This document shows, piece by piece, positions 11,249-26,652 of a stretch of DNA of 64,000 bases. The stretch is from Brugia malayi (Eukaryota > Nematoda > Chromadorea > Rhabditida > Onchocercidae): the NCBI RefSeq assembly GCF_000002995.4, contig NW_025062477.1:13064696-13128695 (forward strand), written 5' to 3'. Each line of letters begins with the position of its first letter. Within the stretch, counting starts at the first letter, position 1. Below the pieces are notes generated by a model, which was not told where the DNA came from, did not search any database, and saw only the letters and a list, made by a program, of their open reading frames with translations. The position numbers were made by a program, and so were the translations under genes.

Positions 11249-14200
11249 TCATGAACGAAGCTGACAAGGCCAAACAAATGGTTTGATAACATTCTCATTT
11301 TGTGTTCTAAGCATATCCCTGAGTAGAAATTCGATCGGTGTTTCTCCAACTAATTTCACGAAAAATAACTGTTCAATTACAGATGCACTGATCGATCTTA
11401 AACTCGGCAATCGTAACAACAAACGACCGAATCGTCCGACCTAAAATCAATTGAAAATTACAAAAAATAACTAGACAATACCTTATAAAATTCCTTCCTT
11501 TTCTTTTTTCCTCCAGCAATTAAAAACAGACTTGTAATTGCTTCTGTGTTCTGCAATATTCCTCCAATGCCGATTGAACCTTTTCTTGTATCGTTTCCAC
11601 TCGTATAACATCATTCAACCCACAACAGTCTGCAAAAAATTTCGGTCTTGTAAACAACCTAAAAGCTTTAAACTATTAAATTACCTTCTTTTTCCATATT
11701 TTCCTATCACCACTTTTCGTCTTATCTGTTTAGATACACAAAAATATTAAGCTCTATATCGTAATAATAGCCTGCACAGAGCCACAGAAAATCCCTGACA
11801 GTGGTGTAACGAGTACACAAATAAATCATAAAATTACACACCATCCAATGAGTTCGAAGCGCAGCTGTTTCAAACAATGCTTTTCGAAACAGAAATCAAA
11901 ACACGCAAATAAGAAAAAAACTGCAACGTATATCACAGTACCGCAGCACATAATGTTATTTTTCCCTGCCTCATTTTATGTGAAACATTAAAAAAGAATT
12001 TTGATAGTTTCCCTCCTTTCTCTTTCTTCACATCCTAAATATTTCCGGTGCTATTTCTTAAAAGTGAATTAAAAACAAATAATTCCAATATGCAAAAATG
12101 ATGACTGATTCATCGAAAGGGAGAAGATACCATTTGTACCAACTGAAGGCTCTAATATTTCTATAGTCATCTACTGCAACTAAATTGAATATTGCAGAAA
12201 GCTTTAACAATTAAAACGGACCATCACTATACTACGTGTCATAGATACACGACTGTTGTGCTATGTCAAACGTGAACACAGTAATCAGAATCATACGATT
12301 TTCTCTTTTCAAAGATGCGTTATTTCACCCCGTCATTAACTGATAGTTTGTAGCCACAGAATCATTGCACGTACTGCTGAAACTGATACTGGCTAAATTG
12401 AAACTGACTAAAATTAGATTGGAAATCCTGTCTTTAAACTTGAAATTCATTTCTATGTGATCGGGTTTTCAATTAAAGTAGTTATGAGTCATTTTTGCAA
12501 TTCAACTGATGTTGTCATTCCGTCGCAATGATCCATTTGTTTGTTCGCTTTGGTGAAAATATATCTCAATTGTATTGGGTGTAGAGAAATCAGCACTTTA
12601 TTGACCTATTTACCTCTTTTTTCTAAGGCCTCCTTTCAACATCCTATTTTAAGGCCTTTCACCTTTTCCTTAACGCATTTTCTCAGCCCTTGACATTTTT
12701 CCATTGCCAATGTATTTAACACATTACATATAATATATCCCATATTTGAGACCATCAATCAAATTTTTAATAGCAATACATGTCGTTGAAGGCATATCAA
12801 ATGTCTTCAGTATTCCTTTTTTTTTTAAATCGTATGAAAATGAATGAAGTACTTTTCAAACAAAAATACTGTTATTATCCACGGTGAGTAAAACGTCCAA
12901 TATGAGAGAAATAATGATTGAAAAGAAAGTCTTTACCAGTGTAAAGTCCTTACATTATCTATGGTCATTCAAGAAAGATCTCTTCCATCGGAATTTCATT
13001 CTAAATTGCATGTCCTAAAAACTTAAGATATGAGCACAATTTAAATAAAAAATAGAAACAGAAATAAAACATCAAAATGCTAACCAACACTAAATAATAT
13101 AACTGCTTTCAGACTACAAAATTCGGCTAGGTCCATCTGCAGTGCCTTTAAACGTTCGATCTGACCCTAAAATAAACCAAAAATCACGTACTATGTGTTT
13201 AAAAAACATTAGTTTCTTGATCTGACTGCATATCAATTTGACATCAAACCATAAATAAAGTCACAAAACGACTTTTGGAAGCGAGCAAAGAATTTGTTTT
13301 ATTTTTCCTCTTTCTACTTCATCAAAATAGACTTATCTAACTCAAAATGATTACAGTGCAGTTTCTATGTGTCTAAAACCTAAACTGAAATAAGGGAACT
13401 CCTATATAATAAGTGATATTCACGACATTTGCTTGTTCGAAGTAATAACGACGAAAACAAAGATAAAATAACCTGGAAAACACGTATCCGATCCATGAAT
13501 ACAACTAGTTGATCGGTTGGTAAGGGAGGAGAAGAATGCAAACCAGAAGCAGCAAGTAAAGGTGCAACGTGTACTGGCATACCGAACTGCGCTGCATTTA
13601 TCACGAACAGCTCAGCCCAACTTGCTCGAAGTAGTGTCAACTATAAAACATTGTTTTTGTAAGAAAAGGAAAAAAGCAAACAACTCAAGTAAAAGATTTG
13701 CTATTTCAATAAAAAGTTCTGTAAAATGTTTTAATGTCTTATAATAACTTACTTCCGCCTCTATTTTAACTGTAAATTAAGTATTATAACATAAGAAAAT
13801 TTCTTTTTTTTTTTTGCAAGAAAAAGAATTGCAAGTGTTGTAACTAGATAGAATAAAAGCTAAGAGATATCTATGCTACTTGCGTTGATTTTGATTTCGA
13901 TGTAATAAATGACAAAAGAGTGTACCTGATCAGTATCACTGAGCTCATTAAAGAATGGGATATTCTTAGCCCATTCAACGGCAGAAAACAATAACTTGGC
14001 ACCGAACTCATAGATATTATCCATCCCAATTGAGCTAGACGATGAGCTACCTGGAATAGCTTTAAGAGAGTGTACGAGGAACCCATTCAATTTTGCCAAT
14101 GAACAAAATCGTATTTTCTTTTAGTAGACTTTATTACACACTTAATATTCACAGTATTTAAAAATCTTGAAAAATAATTGATATTAAGAGAATTTTGTCC

Positions 14201-17200
14201 CAAAATTTCAACCAACTGTTATAACCATTTCTTTAAGTCTTAAAAATACTACCTACTGACTGGTATAAAAAATTTGATGAAAACAAACGATATCACTTAA
14301 TACCAAATGATCATCTTCATTTAACATTAGATATACTATGATGTATATTCCACAATATTAACATAGGATTAAGTTCATTTATTGAATTTATTCATTAAGT
14401 CATAAGAGGGAATTAAACTAGGAAGTATTAAACGAGTGAATTATGCCTAAGAAACTGAAACTCCTTATATCCTTTAAAATATTAGAAACAAGTTATCTGT
14501 TTTATAAAAGTATGTTTCCTAACCATCATCCATTTTTGAGGTGCCCTACCACTATTCAGATTAACAACGATCACTAAGGGTCACCAGCGGCAAAGAATCG
14601 CCTCCTTTGAATCTCATATAGTCTCGTCAAATTCTTGCTAAATTTTAACTTCATGTAATTAGTATTTCAGAAAGCTCCTAGAATACTGTTTGTTTAAAAT
14701 TTATGAGACGGACCATTCACTTTTTTTTTCAAAATCAAAAATGGCCGAGATGAATTGAACTACCTTATATGAATATATGGATTAATTTCAAAAACAAAAT
14801 ATTCAGCTAGGGAAGAAAAGTGTTTATAGAAACTTCTAACTTAACAAAATGTTGAATTTCCAGTATAAGAGAATTCTTTGTGAGAACGCTTTTGTGACAC
14901 ATAACTTTCTGCTGAAAGATTCAACTAAACAGAGTTAATATATAAGCCTTTCTAAACCTCATTTATGCAATTCTGGACTGTGCTTTCTCTTTCTTAATGT
15001 ATTAATCACGATATTGATATGAGTCTGTTTTAGAAAGGAAAAAAAGGATGCTTCATTAAACAGATCACATAGTAAGAAAACAGCCTTATTTAATGTTAAA
15101 GCGATTATATTTGATCGCCCAAGCTAAACCAATATTTAGTAAAAATATTACAATCTTTAATTATTTGTAAATTCTGCATTTAAAACAACTTCTTCAGATT
15201 ATCGCTGTAAATATATCATTTTTGGTTCAAAAGCTTGATTCTGAGAGTAACTCGACGGAGATCAGATGTTTTTCATTGCTTAGGATAAATTAACTAATAA
15301 ACATTCAAACAAGTGTTACGTGAAATCATTGTTATGAAATAAGATTTAGTAGCAGATCAAATTCTTTAAGAATTTAATCCTGAGAATGACTTCAAGAACA
15401 AAGGAATGATGACATGGAAAACATTAGGCTAAGTAGTTATAAAAGCTTTATCTGAAATATTACGAACTTATACCTCAATAAAACATATCTCTATTAATCA
15501 AACAGTCACTGAAAACCTACAATTCTTCCCAAAGAACAGAAACACTAAGATTAAAATCTGAAATGACCTTTACTCTGTCATCATCTGATGAGAATTAATA
15601 AATAAATAGTAAAAGCATTTACAAGCGATGGGCGGATATGGTTCAGCGTGTATGAGATGCGTCACAATGGATGAAACATGGGAACCGACACTCTGATTTA
15701 CTGTCAGCAATTGTTCGCCAAAAAGAACTGTGGAGGAATAAGCATGCTGCGCATTTGGTGGTATCCTTCCGCGTTGCACTGCTGAAAGATTTGTTCGTAA
15801 ATAGTGCCTGCCTCATTTGACGAGTGTCATTTTTCAACAGGTGCCTCATTCGTTGAATTCCTTTCTGCCACATGAATAGCAAAAACAAAATGTTCAAATA
15901 CCACATAGCAATCTGATAATATGAAGCTTCCATCTTAAACTGACAATCCTTTACCAAACAGTAGTTAAATATCATCATTTGCATTACACATGAATGATTT
16001 AATTAAATGAACAAAGTGAATGGTGACCAAGCAAATGAGGAATAACTTTAACAAAAGAAAAAGAAGTAGACACTGATAAACAGTTTAGGTTCTGAACTTA
16101 AGATGCAATTCTTCCTCGCACATATACATTCACTCCTTCAAACTCAAATCTGGTAGCTACCAGATCGCTTATTGTATATAAATGGGGCACAAATAGCGCA
16201 CTGTTTGAATAAAATAATTTGTTGTGAATCTTTGAAGGTTTTACTTAAATTGAACTTTTAAAAATTAACCTAAAAAGGACATAAATGTTGCTGACAAAAA
16301 AATATTTAGAAAAACTTGCCAATTTTTGCTAAATAGGTAAGAAGGTTCCTTAATCACAAAAAATTTATTTGGAAAGCTAGCAAAGTTAAAAGATATTGTG
16401 CTGGGCGCAGGATGGCACTTGTGGTATAACAAATTTTCGCGCTGGTAGCTCGACAAGTGGATATTGAAAGTGGTTGACTAATTACTGAACATAAATACGA
16501 TGTTTTCTTGTAGCAGTGAGGTTAGCGAAAGATTAACTAGACGAACAATTGTTAAATACCAAAAACAAATATTAAATATAAGGCAAGACGAACCCTCCTT
16601 GCGCATTCCCATTCTTTCACATTTCTTCAGACGGCAATACTGACACTGATTTCGATGATTCACATCCACTGGACAATTCTTGGAACCGCGACACGTATAA
16701 TTAAGGCTTCGTCTTATTGATCTGAAGCATGAAACTCATTTTTTCCATGATTTCTAAACTCTTAGAATAACGAAATCATTAAATGAAATGATCAAAGTGC
16801 AACAAATGTTAAACATAATAGTGCAATGCACATGGAAAAGCACTTCTCAAAATAACCATTGATAATGGACCTTACTTTCTCATTTTTAATGAGAGCATAA
16901 AAGTTGAGTTTCCACTAATTCAAATCGAAAAATATAGGCTTCGCAAATTTTTAAAAATAACACGTACAGATAAGTAATAAGAAAAAAGACTGAACAATGT
17001 AAAAATGACATGCTCACGCACATATTATTAATTGCATGCTTAGATTTATTTTCATTTTTTATTTAAGAATAATGACTACATGTCACATCGATGACATGGT
17101 TTAACTAAATATTAATCAACTATGAATACGACTAGAAACGTACAAGAAAATCGGAAGTTTTGAATGAAAAGTAAATTTCAAAAATTTTCACCAAACGAAA

Positions 17201-17881
17201 TGATATTAACCATTATTACCCATAAGTACACACTGATTTTTAAATTAGTGATTATATATATGTATATATGTATATCCTCCTTAAATGGAATAACTATATT
17301 TTAGTTACACAAGATTTGTTTTCTATCTTTCTCCTATAACGAAAATAAATTTGAAGAGCAAATTATGATACTACAAGCTCATTGTAACAAACATGACACA
17401 ACTGAGATATTAAAATGGAGGTTGGGATACCTTTTAAAGAATGATTTACATCCTTCGCATGAAAACTGCCCATAATGCTTGCCACTCGATTTATCACCAC
17501 AAACTACACATTCAGTACCAAGCAATAACTGTTTGTCAATTGGTGAATTGTCCGGATGGACAGCACCGCCGCTACCACTAGCAACACCGCTATTCGAGTC
17601 AGAGCTGCTTGCACCAGACGATGATCGTGATTCCTCCAAATTATTTTACACATAATTTCCAAAATTAATTCAAAAAATTTAAGTTGCAGCCAACTACAAC
17701 ACTATAATACTTACTCAATTATAATAAATAATATCAGCTATAATACTTACTACCAGCAACAAAAATACTTCTGGATATGCTAGTAAGTTACCTGGGCGTT
17801 AGCATCCGGATTGCTGGTACTTGGATTTTTGATACTGGAATCCATCCAAGAGGAACTGACTACGGGTACGGACATTTCCAT
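11249..17881 (-). CDS. unc-55: COUP-TF / NR2F-type nuclear receptor (UNC-55-like)
   Basis: Nuclear receptor transcription factor of the NR2F (COUP-TF, seven-up, UNC-55) group, which in animals controls neuronal identity. Exons (minus): 17881-17792, 17633-17431, 16721-16594, 15781-15623, 14050-13926, 13640-13473, 13166-13091, 11629-11532, 11440-11249; the frame closes to 412 residues, the usual COUP-TF size. The DNA-binding domain (from about residue 71) has [20 protein letters not shown] with P-box CEGCKS, then [14 protein letters not shown] and AVQRGRIPP. The hinge is followed by a ligand-binding domain with [75 protein letters not shown] and [20 protein letters not shown]; the end, [15 protein letters not shown], lies where helix 12 is expected. 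The N-terminus is Ser/Gly-rich. The start at 17881 ([12 protein letters not shown]) is chosen because it splices in frame to the zinc-finger exon; further 5' exons are possible. The largest intron is about 1.8 kb. Confidence 0.93.
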
Positions 17882-18059
17882 GGGGGGAACACGGTGTTCC
17901 TCTTTCCATTGCTTTTTCTTCATGCACTTCTTATCGCTTCCTGCACGTTACACTTTTTTATTATGTTGCAAGTGGCGTCCTTCCCGCCAGGTAATCAGGA
18001 AACTCGGAAACAATGTTTTTATTTCTAAATTATTAGGTAAAGGTTAAACTGTAAAAACA

Positions 18060-18550
18060 GGAAGAGGAAGTGACAGCAGCAGAAAGAGCAACAGGGAACG
18101 GAAATGGAATGAGAGACAGAAGCTGAACAGATTGTTGGTTGCCGACTTTCTTCTCTTCTTATCTCTTTCTTGGACGACACTTTAGCCTCGGGGCGGGGCA
18201 AAGGTCGTGGATCAGAGCTTCTCGGCCTGGGATTCCTCCAATAGGCAACAGCAGTTGAAACGACTCGTAGCTGAACACTTCGAGCCACCACCAACACCAC
18301 CACCACCAGCAGAACCAGCAGCACCAGCAGAACCACCAACACCACTACCAGCAGCACCAGCAGCAGTAGCAGCGATGAACACGTCGGTTGATCGTTCTCT
18401 TCCAGTTTCTTTCTTCGCCTTGCTTCCTGCAAGATCACATCTAATCTGACAATGGTATAGCAAAGTCTGAGTGCCGTATTGATCGAGAATGTAGACGCAT
18501 CACAAAATACCGTACTCTCGGGAGTGATACTGGAAGCAGCCCACCTCATT
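18060..18550. promoter_or_regulatory. GC-rich trinucleotide-repeat island upstream of the nuclear receptor
   Basis: Unlike the AT-rich surroundings, this segment is rich in C and G and holds imperfect CCA/GCA triplets at about 18280-18375. Lying 0.2-0.7 kb upstream of the receptor start, it is a candidate promoter, 5' UTR or alternative first exon. Triplet composition keeps several frames open on both strands, so open frames alone are not evidence of coding. Confidence 0.35.
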
Positions 18551-19065
18551 TAACTCGGAAGCCAATATAATTATCTCTTCCCTTCCCGAAACCAAAGTAT
18601 GGAGTAGTAGCTTAATGCATACAATGAAGAATTCCTATTTTTTGATTTACTTCAATTAATTTGAAATAAAATGAGTACTGCCATACCTACTTTTAAAGTA
18701 TATCGCAATGTATTCAGGAAGATACGACCAAATAATAATATATTTATATTACATTTTAACACAGTCTAGGCTGTTTCTTTAGAGAAATTACAGCCATAGA
18801 AAGGAAACTTTTAATTCATAGCTTATAGAAATTGTTATTGAAGGATAGTGCTAATGCAGAGATCGAAGCCAAATTATTTAGTTAATTCAATTTGTTTGGA
18901 ATTGATGCTCTTTATAATTTAAGAAAACATTTTGCTATAAAATGTATTTATATTCACTTTACATATATTCGTGGCTTTTTTTAAAATAGTTGACATATGT
19001 TAGTGAAAATATTACGCTAACTTAAAAATGCCATCATTTCATTCATTTTTTATGCTCTATAGCTT

Positions 19066-19137
19066 ATCGAATTTTACAAAGAACAAAAAAAAAAAAAAAA
19101 AAAAACGAATCTGAGATGAGTAAAACGAAATGTGCAA
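19066..19137. repeat. diverged direct repeat, copy 1 (with A-tract)
   Basis: TATCGAATTTTACAAAGAAC, then an A-tract of about 20 bases, then GAGTAAAACGAAATGTGCAA. A related copy lies about 240 bases downstream at 19304-19363. Confidence 0.6.
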
Positions 19138-19303
19138 ACAATATACTATACATTAGGTTCAGAGAAGAAAATAAGTAAAGTCTCAATTTTGCATATGTCA
19201 ACTTCAGAGTAGCAATTATCTTTATTTAACGACTACAACATCATATGAGAATTGACGCCATAATTGCATAAATACCACAGCCTGTAAATTTCTAATGTAA
19301 TTT

Positions 19304-19363
19304 ATCGAATTTTACAAGGAACAAAAAGTCCTGGGATAAGTAAAACGAAATATGCAAACGATA
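19304..19363. repeat. diverged direct repeat, copy 2
   Basis: TATCGAATTTTACAAGGAAC followed by AAGTCCTGGGATAAGTAAAACGAAATATGC. It matches copy 1 but lacks the long A-tract. Confidence 0.6.
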
Positions 19364-20965
19364 TATGACTTCAGTCAACGATTAGAAGATTTCTCCATTT
19401 TGTTAGCATCTTTTAAGCTTTTGTTTTTTAAACTTAGCTTGCATAGCATCAATCAGTTACGTTAAATTTGTTTTGTTCCTTTAGGTAAATGTTTCTTTCT
19501 TTTCCCTTTCAAAACATGAATTATGAAGAAGCATCCACGAGATGCGTGCGGTATAAGTGCAAACATAAACCTATGCAAATATCCAGATGAAACAACTTTT
19601 TGCAACTGTTAAATTTTGATGAAAGAATAAATAAATGGCATTTACTATGCTGCTGGATTACAGGTAGACTGGAAGTTCAATTTTTAGAAAGATTTTAACA
19701 TTTTGTTAAACCAAATCAATGAATGAATTATGATAAAAAAAAAATTAAAATACAATTAGCCACTGTTGATTTGGACGGATTAATATTTGAATGTTCAAAT
19801 ATTTTTAGTTCAAGCATGGTAACTTACATGATTATTTCATGCCAAATACTGTAAACTAAATTATGTAACACCTTATCTCATGTAAGATGTACTAAATTAC
19901 ATAAACTAAGCTTGTCGCTCTTTATGAGCATTTTCAGCAGGTAATCACAACTTTACACACTTTGTATTCAAATGAAACTTTCACTACACTACGAAATCAA
20001 ACATAAAAGCTTATGAAAACATCGATAACAGTTACTAAATTTTTATTATTTATAAAGATAGGATACTTAGTTTTGTATTCACTTTAGACTAACTCATTCT
20101 AACTAAGAATTCTCATACAACACCTTTCTCATAAAGTAATATTTGGACAATCTTTGTCTAATCAATAGCATTCTTCCATGTTTGTTAAATATATTTTACG
20201 AAACTCAGCAAAATCCAAATATTTATAAAAAAGAAGCAATTTGCTTGATAGATTTTTTTTACATAGACTTGCTGGTGATAAATGTGGCCAAAGCTACTAT
20301 CTCTGATAGTATTCTCGTTTATCATTCTACCTACTTATCTCACTGACATTATTTCATAACACCGAGACTTGATTTGGTGAGTAAATAAAAGCTGAAATTT
20401 TAGAATATTAGTTATCAACATGAATTCTAAAGCTTTCTTTTTAAAAAAACCAAAACCCCATCTGGATTAAATTTATGAAGTACTCATGATATTAGGAAAT
20501 GAATATCTAAGCTTGCAATGGTGCCTCAATCTCAGTCACTGAGATACCGTAGCCTAGAAGCATCTTGCTTCACTCTATGTAGGACTACTCTAATCCTCAA
20601 ATATAATCCTTTCTTTGATTATCTACTCCAAACATCCAAGCCTTTCGTCCCATTTTACTTTCTTCTGAAAAGCTATTTACATTTCAAATGACGACACAAC
20701 AACGGTTGGCAATATGGCAAGAAGAAATGATAGCAATGCTGAAGATATCAACTAACAGAATTCTTAGTTATTATCCTTAAGTGCTTAGGACAAGATAGGA
20801 AGAACTTTCCGATCAGAGTAGTGCGAAGAAGTAATGAAGCCATATGAGAAGAGTTGATGATGAATGCTACGGTGAGATATAAGAATTAAATTTATGAAAG
20901 TTCCTCTCATCCAGGTTGTTCTTTTGGACACTCTCAACAAAATCGTTTCATTAATTGTAAAAAGC

Positions 20966-22365
<1,400 letters not shown>

Positions 22366-22538
22366 CATTGAAGCAAAAAACATCAACAGAACCTCAAAAT
22401 GGCACCCATAAAAAGCCATTCCAACTGCTCGGTGCCCATCTTCAACCGAATAATTAAGTCTTCCGGCGATTACATTAAAGTTACTTCGTTTATATCTATT
22501 TCCTTTTTTATTTATTCCATTAATTTTATGCTTAAATT

Positions 22539-22562
22539 ATATATATATATATATATATATAT
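22539..22562. repeat. (AT)n microsatellite
   Basis: Twelve uninterrupted AT units just downstream of the GATA array. Confidence 0.95.
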
Positions 22563-23822
22563 CACTAACGAAGAATAGTTTAATTTGATAAAAAGTGAAT
22601 TATTTACATCAGTTTAATTTATAATAAATGATTTCACTATCATTTTGCATAAATGCCTGTTCAGTGAATGGAACCGTTAAGCAGGAGAAATCTTTTTTAT
22701 CGACTCTAAATTAAAGTCTATTGGTTATTGCTAAAATACTGTACAATCTCATGATCCTCAACTAATTTGAGTGAGTTGGATAATCTGTTAAACACGGTTA
22801 AATGTGAAATGTAAATTGTTCGAAAATTCGAATCCTACAGGTTAGAAAAATATTAGAAGTAGAATAAAAGCATACGATGGAAAACTTTATGATAATGTCT
22901 ATTAATGAATAACTTAATACTACTATATTAGTCAAAGGCTGCAAAATCAAAATTAGTGCTAATCAGAGTAAATCAATGAATTCCCTTAGTTCGGCAAAGC
23001 TATAATAAAAAATCACATTTGCTTCCCACATAAAAAAACAAGGAAATTAAATGCCACATTCATAATAGTAAAATTTAAATATTTCTATGGGAAGGGAGCG
23101 AAGGAGAAGTCTTCAAACGATCTGAATGTTTTCACCCATGCATAGCCACAGCTAGTTGCGCTATTTCATGCTTTCGAAAATCTGAAATTCATAAAATGGT
23201 GACCCCTACCGACGACCTAATTCTGAGGGTAACAAGGTAACGAGGAAATGGGGACTTTCGCCCGCATGCTCACCGTCTAAAGAGTTCAGGGTCAATTCAA
23301 TTCTCTTCCTGCTGCTATTTTTGCTTGATTACCGTAGTCAAGGCACCTACGGTAGTAATACTTCTGTAATGTGATGGTAGCGGTAATAGTAATAGTATCT
23401 TTTTTTGAATTTTACTAATCAGTAAAATTTTCATCAAGTGTCTCTCATTACCTACGAAATGCATGAAGTAACTTAATGGCGGTATATTTTGAAACTTTAA
23501 CATAAATAATTTTGCAAATTCAGCAAAAAGCAAAATTAATTGCAACGAAGTAGTTCACGAGTAATACACAACATTTCTTTGATCCTTTCAAACCTAGTTT
23601 TGTCATTAGAAATGCAGTTTATAAAATCGCATACATGTAATCCGCAAAGGTATGAAGGGAATACCGGAACTAGCACAGGATTATCCTCTTTTCATATCGC
23701 CATAAGTAATTTGTAATGAATTACAGCAATTCGTTATACTAATTTTAACAGTGTTTAGTGATGCAAATGTCGTATCTTTGACACAAAATATGACTGAAGG
23801 CTTTGTTCAGCAAGGGTTTGTC

Positions 23823-23880
23823 TTCCATCGAAATCTCTATTCCTTCCCCGAGATTCCATCGAAATCTCTATCCCTTCCCT
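23823..23880. repeat. 31-base tandem duplication
   Basis: TTCCATCGAAATCTCTAT followed by a C/T-rich tail occurs twice head to tail, with one substitution visible in the core. Confidence 0.75.
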
Positions 23881-26257
23881 CTAGAATTCTTTGACATGTC
23901 ATTGACCTCACTCTAAATTCGCATTTAATAAAATAGTAGAATTACAGTTCTGATACTTTCAAAACACATTTTCTAGTTAAATGGCAATTTTAATTACAGT
24001 TACCGTAACAACTTGAATATTGCGAACTTTGAATGATATAACTATTGAGATGAGTTTATTCCTTTAAAAAAAATAAAATAATTTAGTAAATTATTAGTGT
24101 TTCTTCCTTGCTTGGCTCTAAAATCAATTGTTTGGTAAAAGGTGAAAAGAGATGGTGAAGGGAGGGCGATACTTGTGGATTGTTGCTGATGAATTATAGT
24201 GTCGAAGTTGCGGATGATAAATCACACAACAAACGGCATCCATCAACGAACACAAAAGCAAATATTTCTTGGCCAAGAACGCATTTTTGGAGGCTCCTGG
24301 AGAACAATAGAAAATGAGTGAAAATATAATGCAAAATTTACTACAGATTTTCGAATATAAATACATTTTCTTTCAACATTTCATTTTCAAAAAAATTAAA
24401 AATCACGTCAACGTGGTCAGTTATTCAATCAATAGCCATTTTCAAACAGTGGCCTACTAACCCTTTCTCACTTTCGTTCTACTTCAGTAATTTTTCAATT
24501 TTTTTAATCAAAAAAAAAGAAAGCAGAAAGAATAAATGCTAATTACTGATATTCTCCTAATGGTTGTTGAAGCTTATACAGATTAATATGTGAAAAATAG
24601 CAAAAATTTCAGTTGTATTTAAGAAATTCATATTGAACTGAAATCAACAGATATCCAGATGATCAAATCAGGCTATAAAGTAGTATAGCTTCTATTTTTA
24701 AAAATATACAGCCTGGTACAAGATGATGGTCCAATTGATGTAATATTCTTTTAACAATTATGTAAAGAACACTTTAGTAAATCCTTGACACTGCATTTTG
24801 AAGTGGAATTTGGCCTTCTTCAGGGGTATTTACTTCCGATCATCTGAATTACAAAGACAGAGAAGAAATACAATAGTGCTGTTCGAAATTGAAAGTATAT
24901 TTTATTATAACGATTTGTTTGCCTTATTTATTCCTCCAGTTTTAATGAAAATTTATGCTAGCGTGAGTGACTAGTTTGTCGAATTATGTCCATCATAAAA
25001 TGCTGACGAATGGTCAAACAATTACATTAATGAAATGTGGATGAATAATCCCAATGAAAGAAAAAGTTTGAAATTTTCTAGAAAAAGTAACTTTCGTGAT
25101 TTCATTAAATTTGACGTTAACTTCTTTTTTTAGAAATATAGCTTCAAATTTCCTATTCACTTGATATTTTTTTTAGAAAGAAAATTTTAGAAAGTGAAAA
25201 TGTTTAAAAACGCTGATTAAAATGAATATGGCAAGGCTTTTAGACTTCATTTAAGCGAAAAAATTCCCTCACAGCAGCTAAACAAACGCAAAAGGTAAGT
25301 ATGTTTGATATATATCACTGATTAAACAGTATCAAATGGCTCTGAATATGAGATGATTCTCGAGATTGAACAAACTACTACTGTTGACGAATGTGTTATG
25401 GCTGAGGGCTCACTGAATGACAATGATTGGCTGAGCCTAATGTTGGACCAATCGAAACTTTGTATTGGTCTACTGAATTCATCAATTACACTATTCGTAT
25501 ATTTAGGAGGTGTTATCTTCGGGCAAGTTATAGACTAGAGATGAAGGTATCGTCGTCCTAGTTGTAGTTAGCAGACTGTATACAAGTGATGCCTAGAAAA
25601 TAACAAACACATTATACGACAAGCAAAACGTATTTCACGAAAAAAAGTTGTGTGCCTTACATTACTGTTAATTGATTGATCAATTAAATTTCGAAGAAAG
25701 AATGTGAACAAAATTGGGTATAAAATGCCAGTTATCACCTTGACCTGTATCTTTTCATTGCTATCTGCCCATAAAGACGAATGGAGGGATTCGCCAGGGT
25801 AATACTTTCAAGATCTGCAAACTTCCAACAATTTGCAACCCATCTTCTTCAATTAAGATCAATCTATGGCTTTTTTTACACTCACCCTTAAAACAAATAA
25901 ACTAGTAATTATAGGAAAAGCTTATTTAACAGACGAGAAACGTAATGAAGCATTAAAGATGGCAATTCATATTAATATTAAGGAACACACGTGTTCTGGT
26001 GCACACGTAGCATGCGTAGATGTCTCGCAATATGCGTTAAGTACGGGGAAAGATTAACTAGGAAAGATGAGACGTAATGCTCCAATTGCCGCACACTTAT
26101 AGTTCGAGCAGGACAATCTCGAAATGTGACACCCACCTAGACCGTATATACACTTACAGACATCACCGACAGTTCATTTCAACGGCAACTAACATATATA
26201 CCAACGAGTTGAATAACACACAGACAAACAAACCGACAACGCTATCTCATAAAATGT

Positions 26258-26260
26258 CGT

Positions 26261-26303
<43 letters not shown>

Positions 26304-26319
26304 TGTGTGTGTGTGTGTG
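26258..26319. repeat. (GT)n microsatellite
   Basis: About 30 GT units with two TA interruptions. Open frames here are repeat artefacts. Confidence 0.95.
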
Positions 26320-26623
26320 CTACGGGGCGTGACAAGGAAGAGGGGGACAGATGCACTTGACCGTGGTGGATGAGTGAAATGAAGGAGAATGAGAGGATAC
26401 GACCGACCTCCAGCAGTGCCGGGCGGATTTCGAACATTCTTCCGATGCCGTCTCAAACTAACAATTAATCTTGCTGAAATTGTCAATCTGAAAGCCATCT
26501 GATGAGACTAAAATGGACGATGATTCACTCAAAAAAATCTCTTGAAGGAGCAGAAAATTATTCCTATAAGAAAGCGAGTAACGATCCATGGAGGACCGTA
26601 TTTGTAGATTATCTATGTGGATT

Positions 26624-26652
26624 TGTATGTATGTATGTGTGTGTGTGTGTGT
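26624..26652. repeat. (GTAT)n/(GT)n microsatellite
   Basis: A few GTAT units run into a short GT tract. Confidence 0.85.

Larger units (their letters stand above)
18551..20965. other. intergenic, no gene seen
   Basis: AT-rich sequence between the receptor promoter region and the GATA array. Contains a diverged direct repeat (listed separately). No supported coding exon. Confidence 0.45.

Noticed and set aside
18025..18549. Long minus-strand frame rich in Leu and Val
   Set aside because: Triplet-repeat composition keeps all frames open; does not splice in frame to the receptor in any way I could support.
22800..22850. Possible tRNA B-box (TTCGAATCC)
   Set aside because: No matching A-box or cloverleaf pairing around it.
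25353..25538. 61-codon plus-strand frame with a hydrophobic end
   Set aside because: No acceptor or promoter context, no family, length expected by chance.
26077..26498. Frames of Val-Cys or His-Thr repeats
   Set aside because: Translations of the (GT)n microsatellite.
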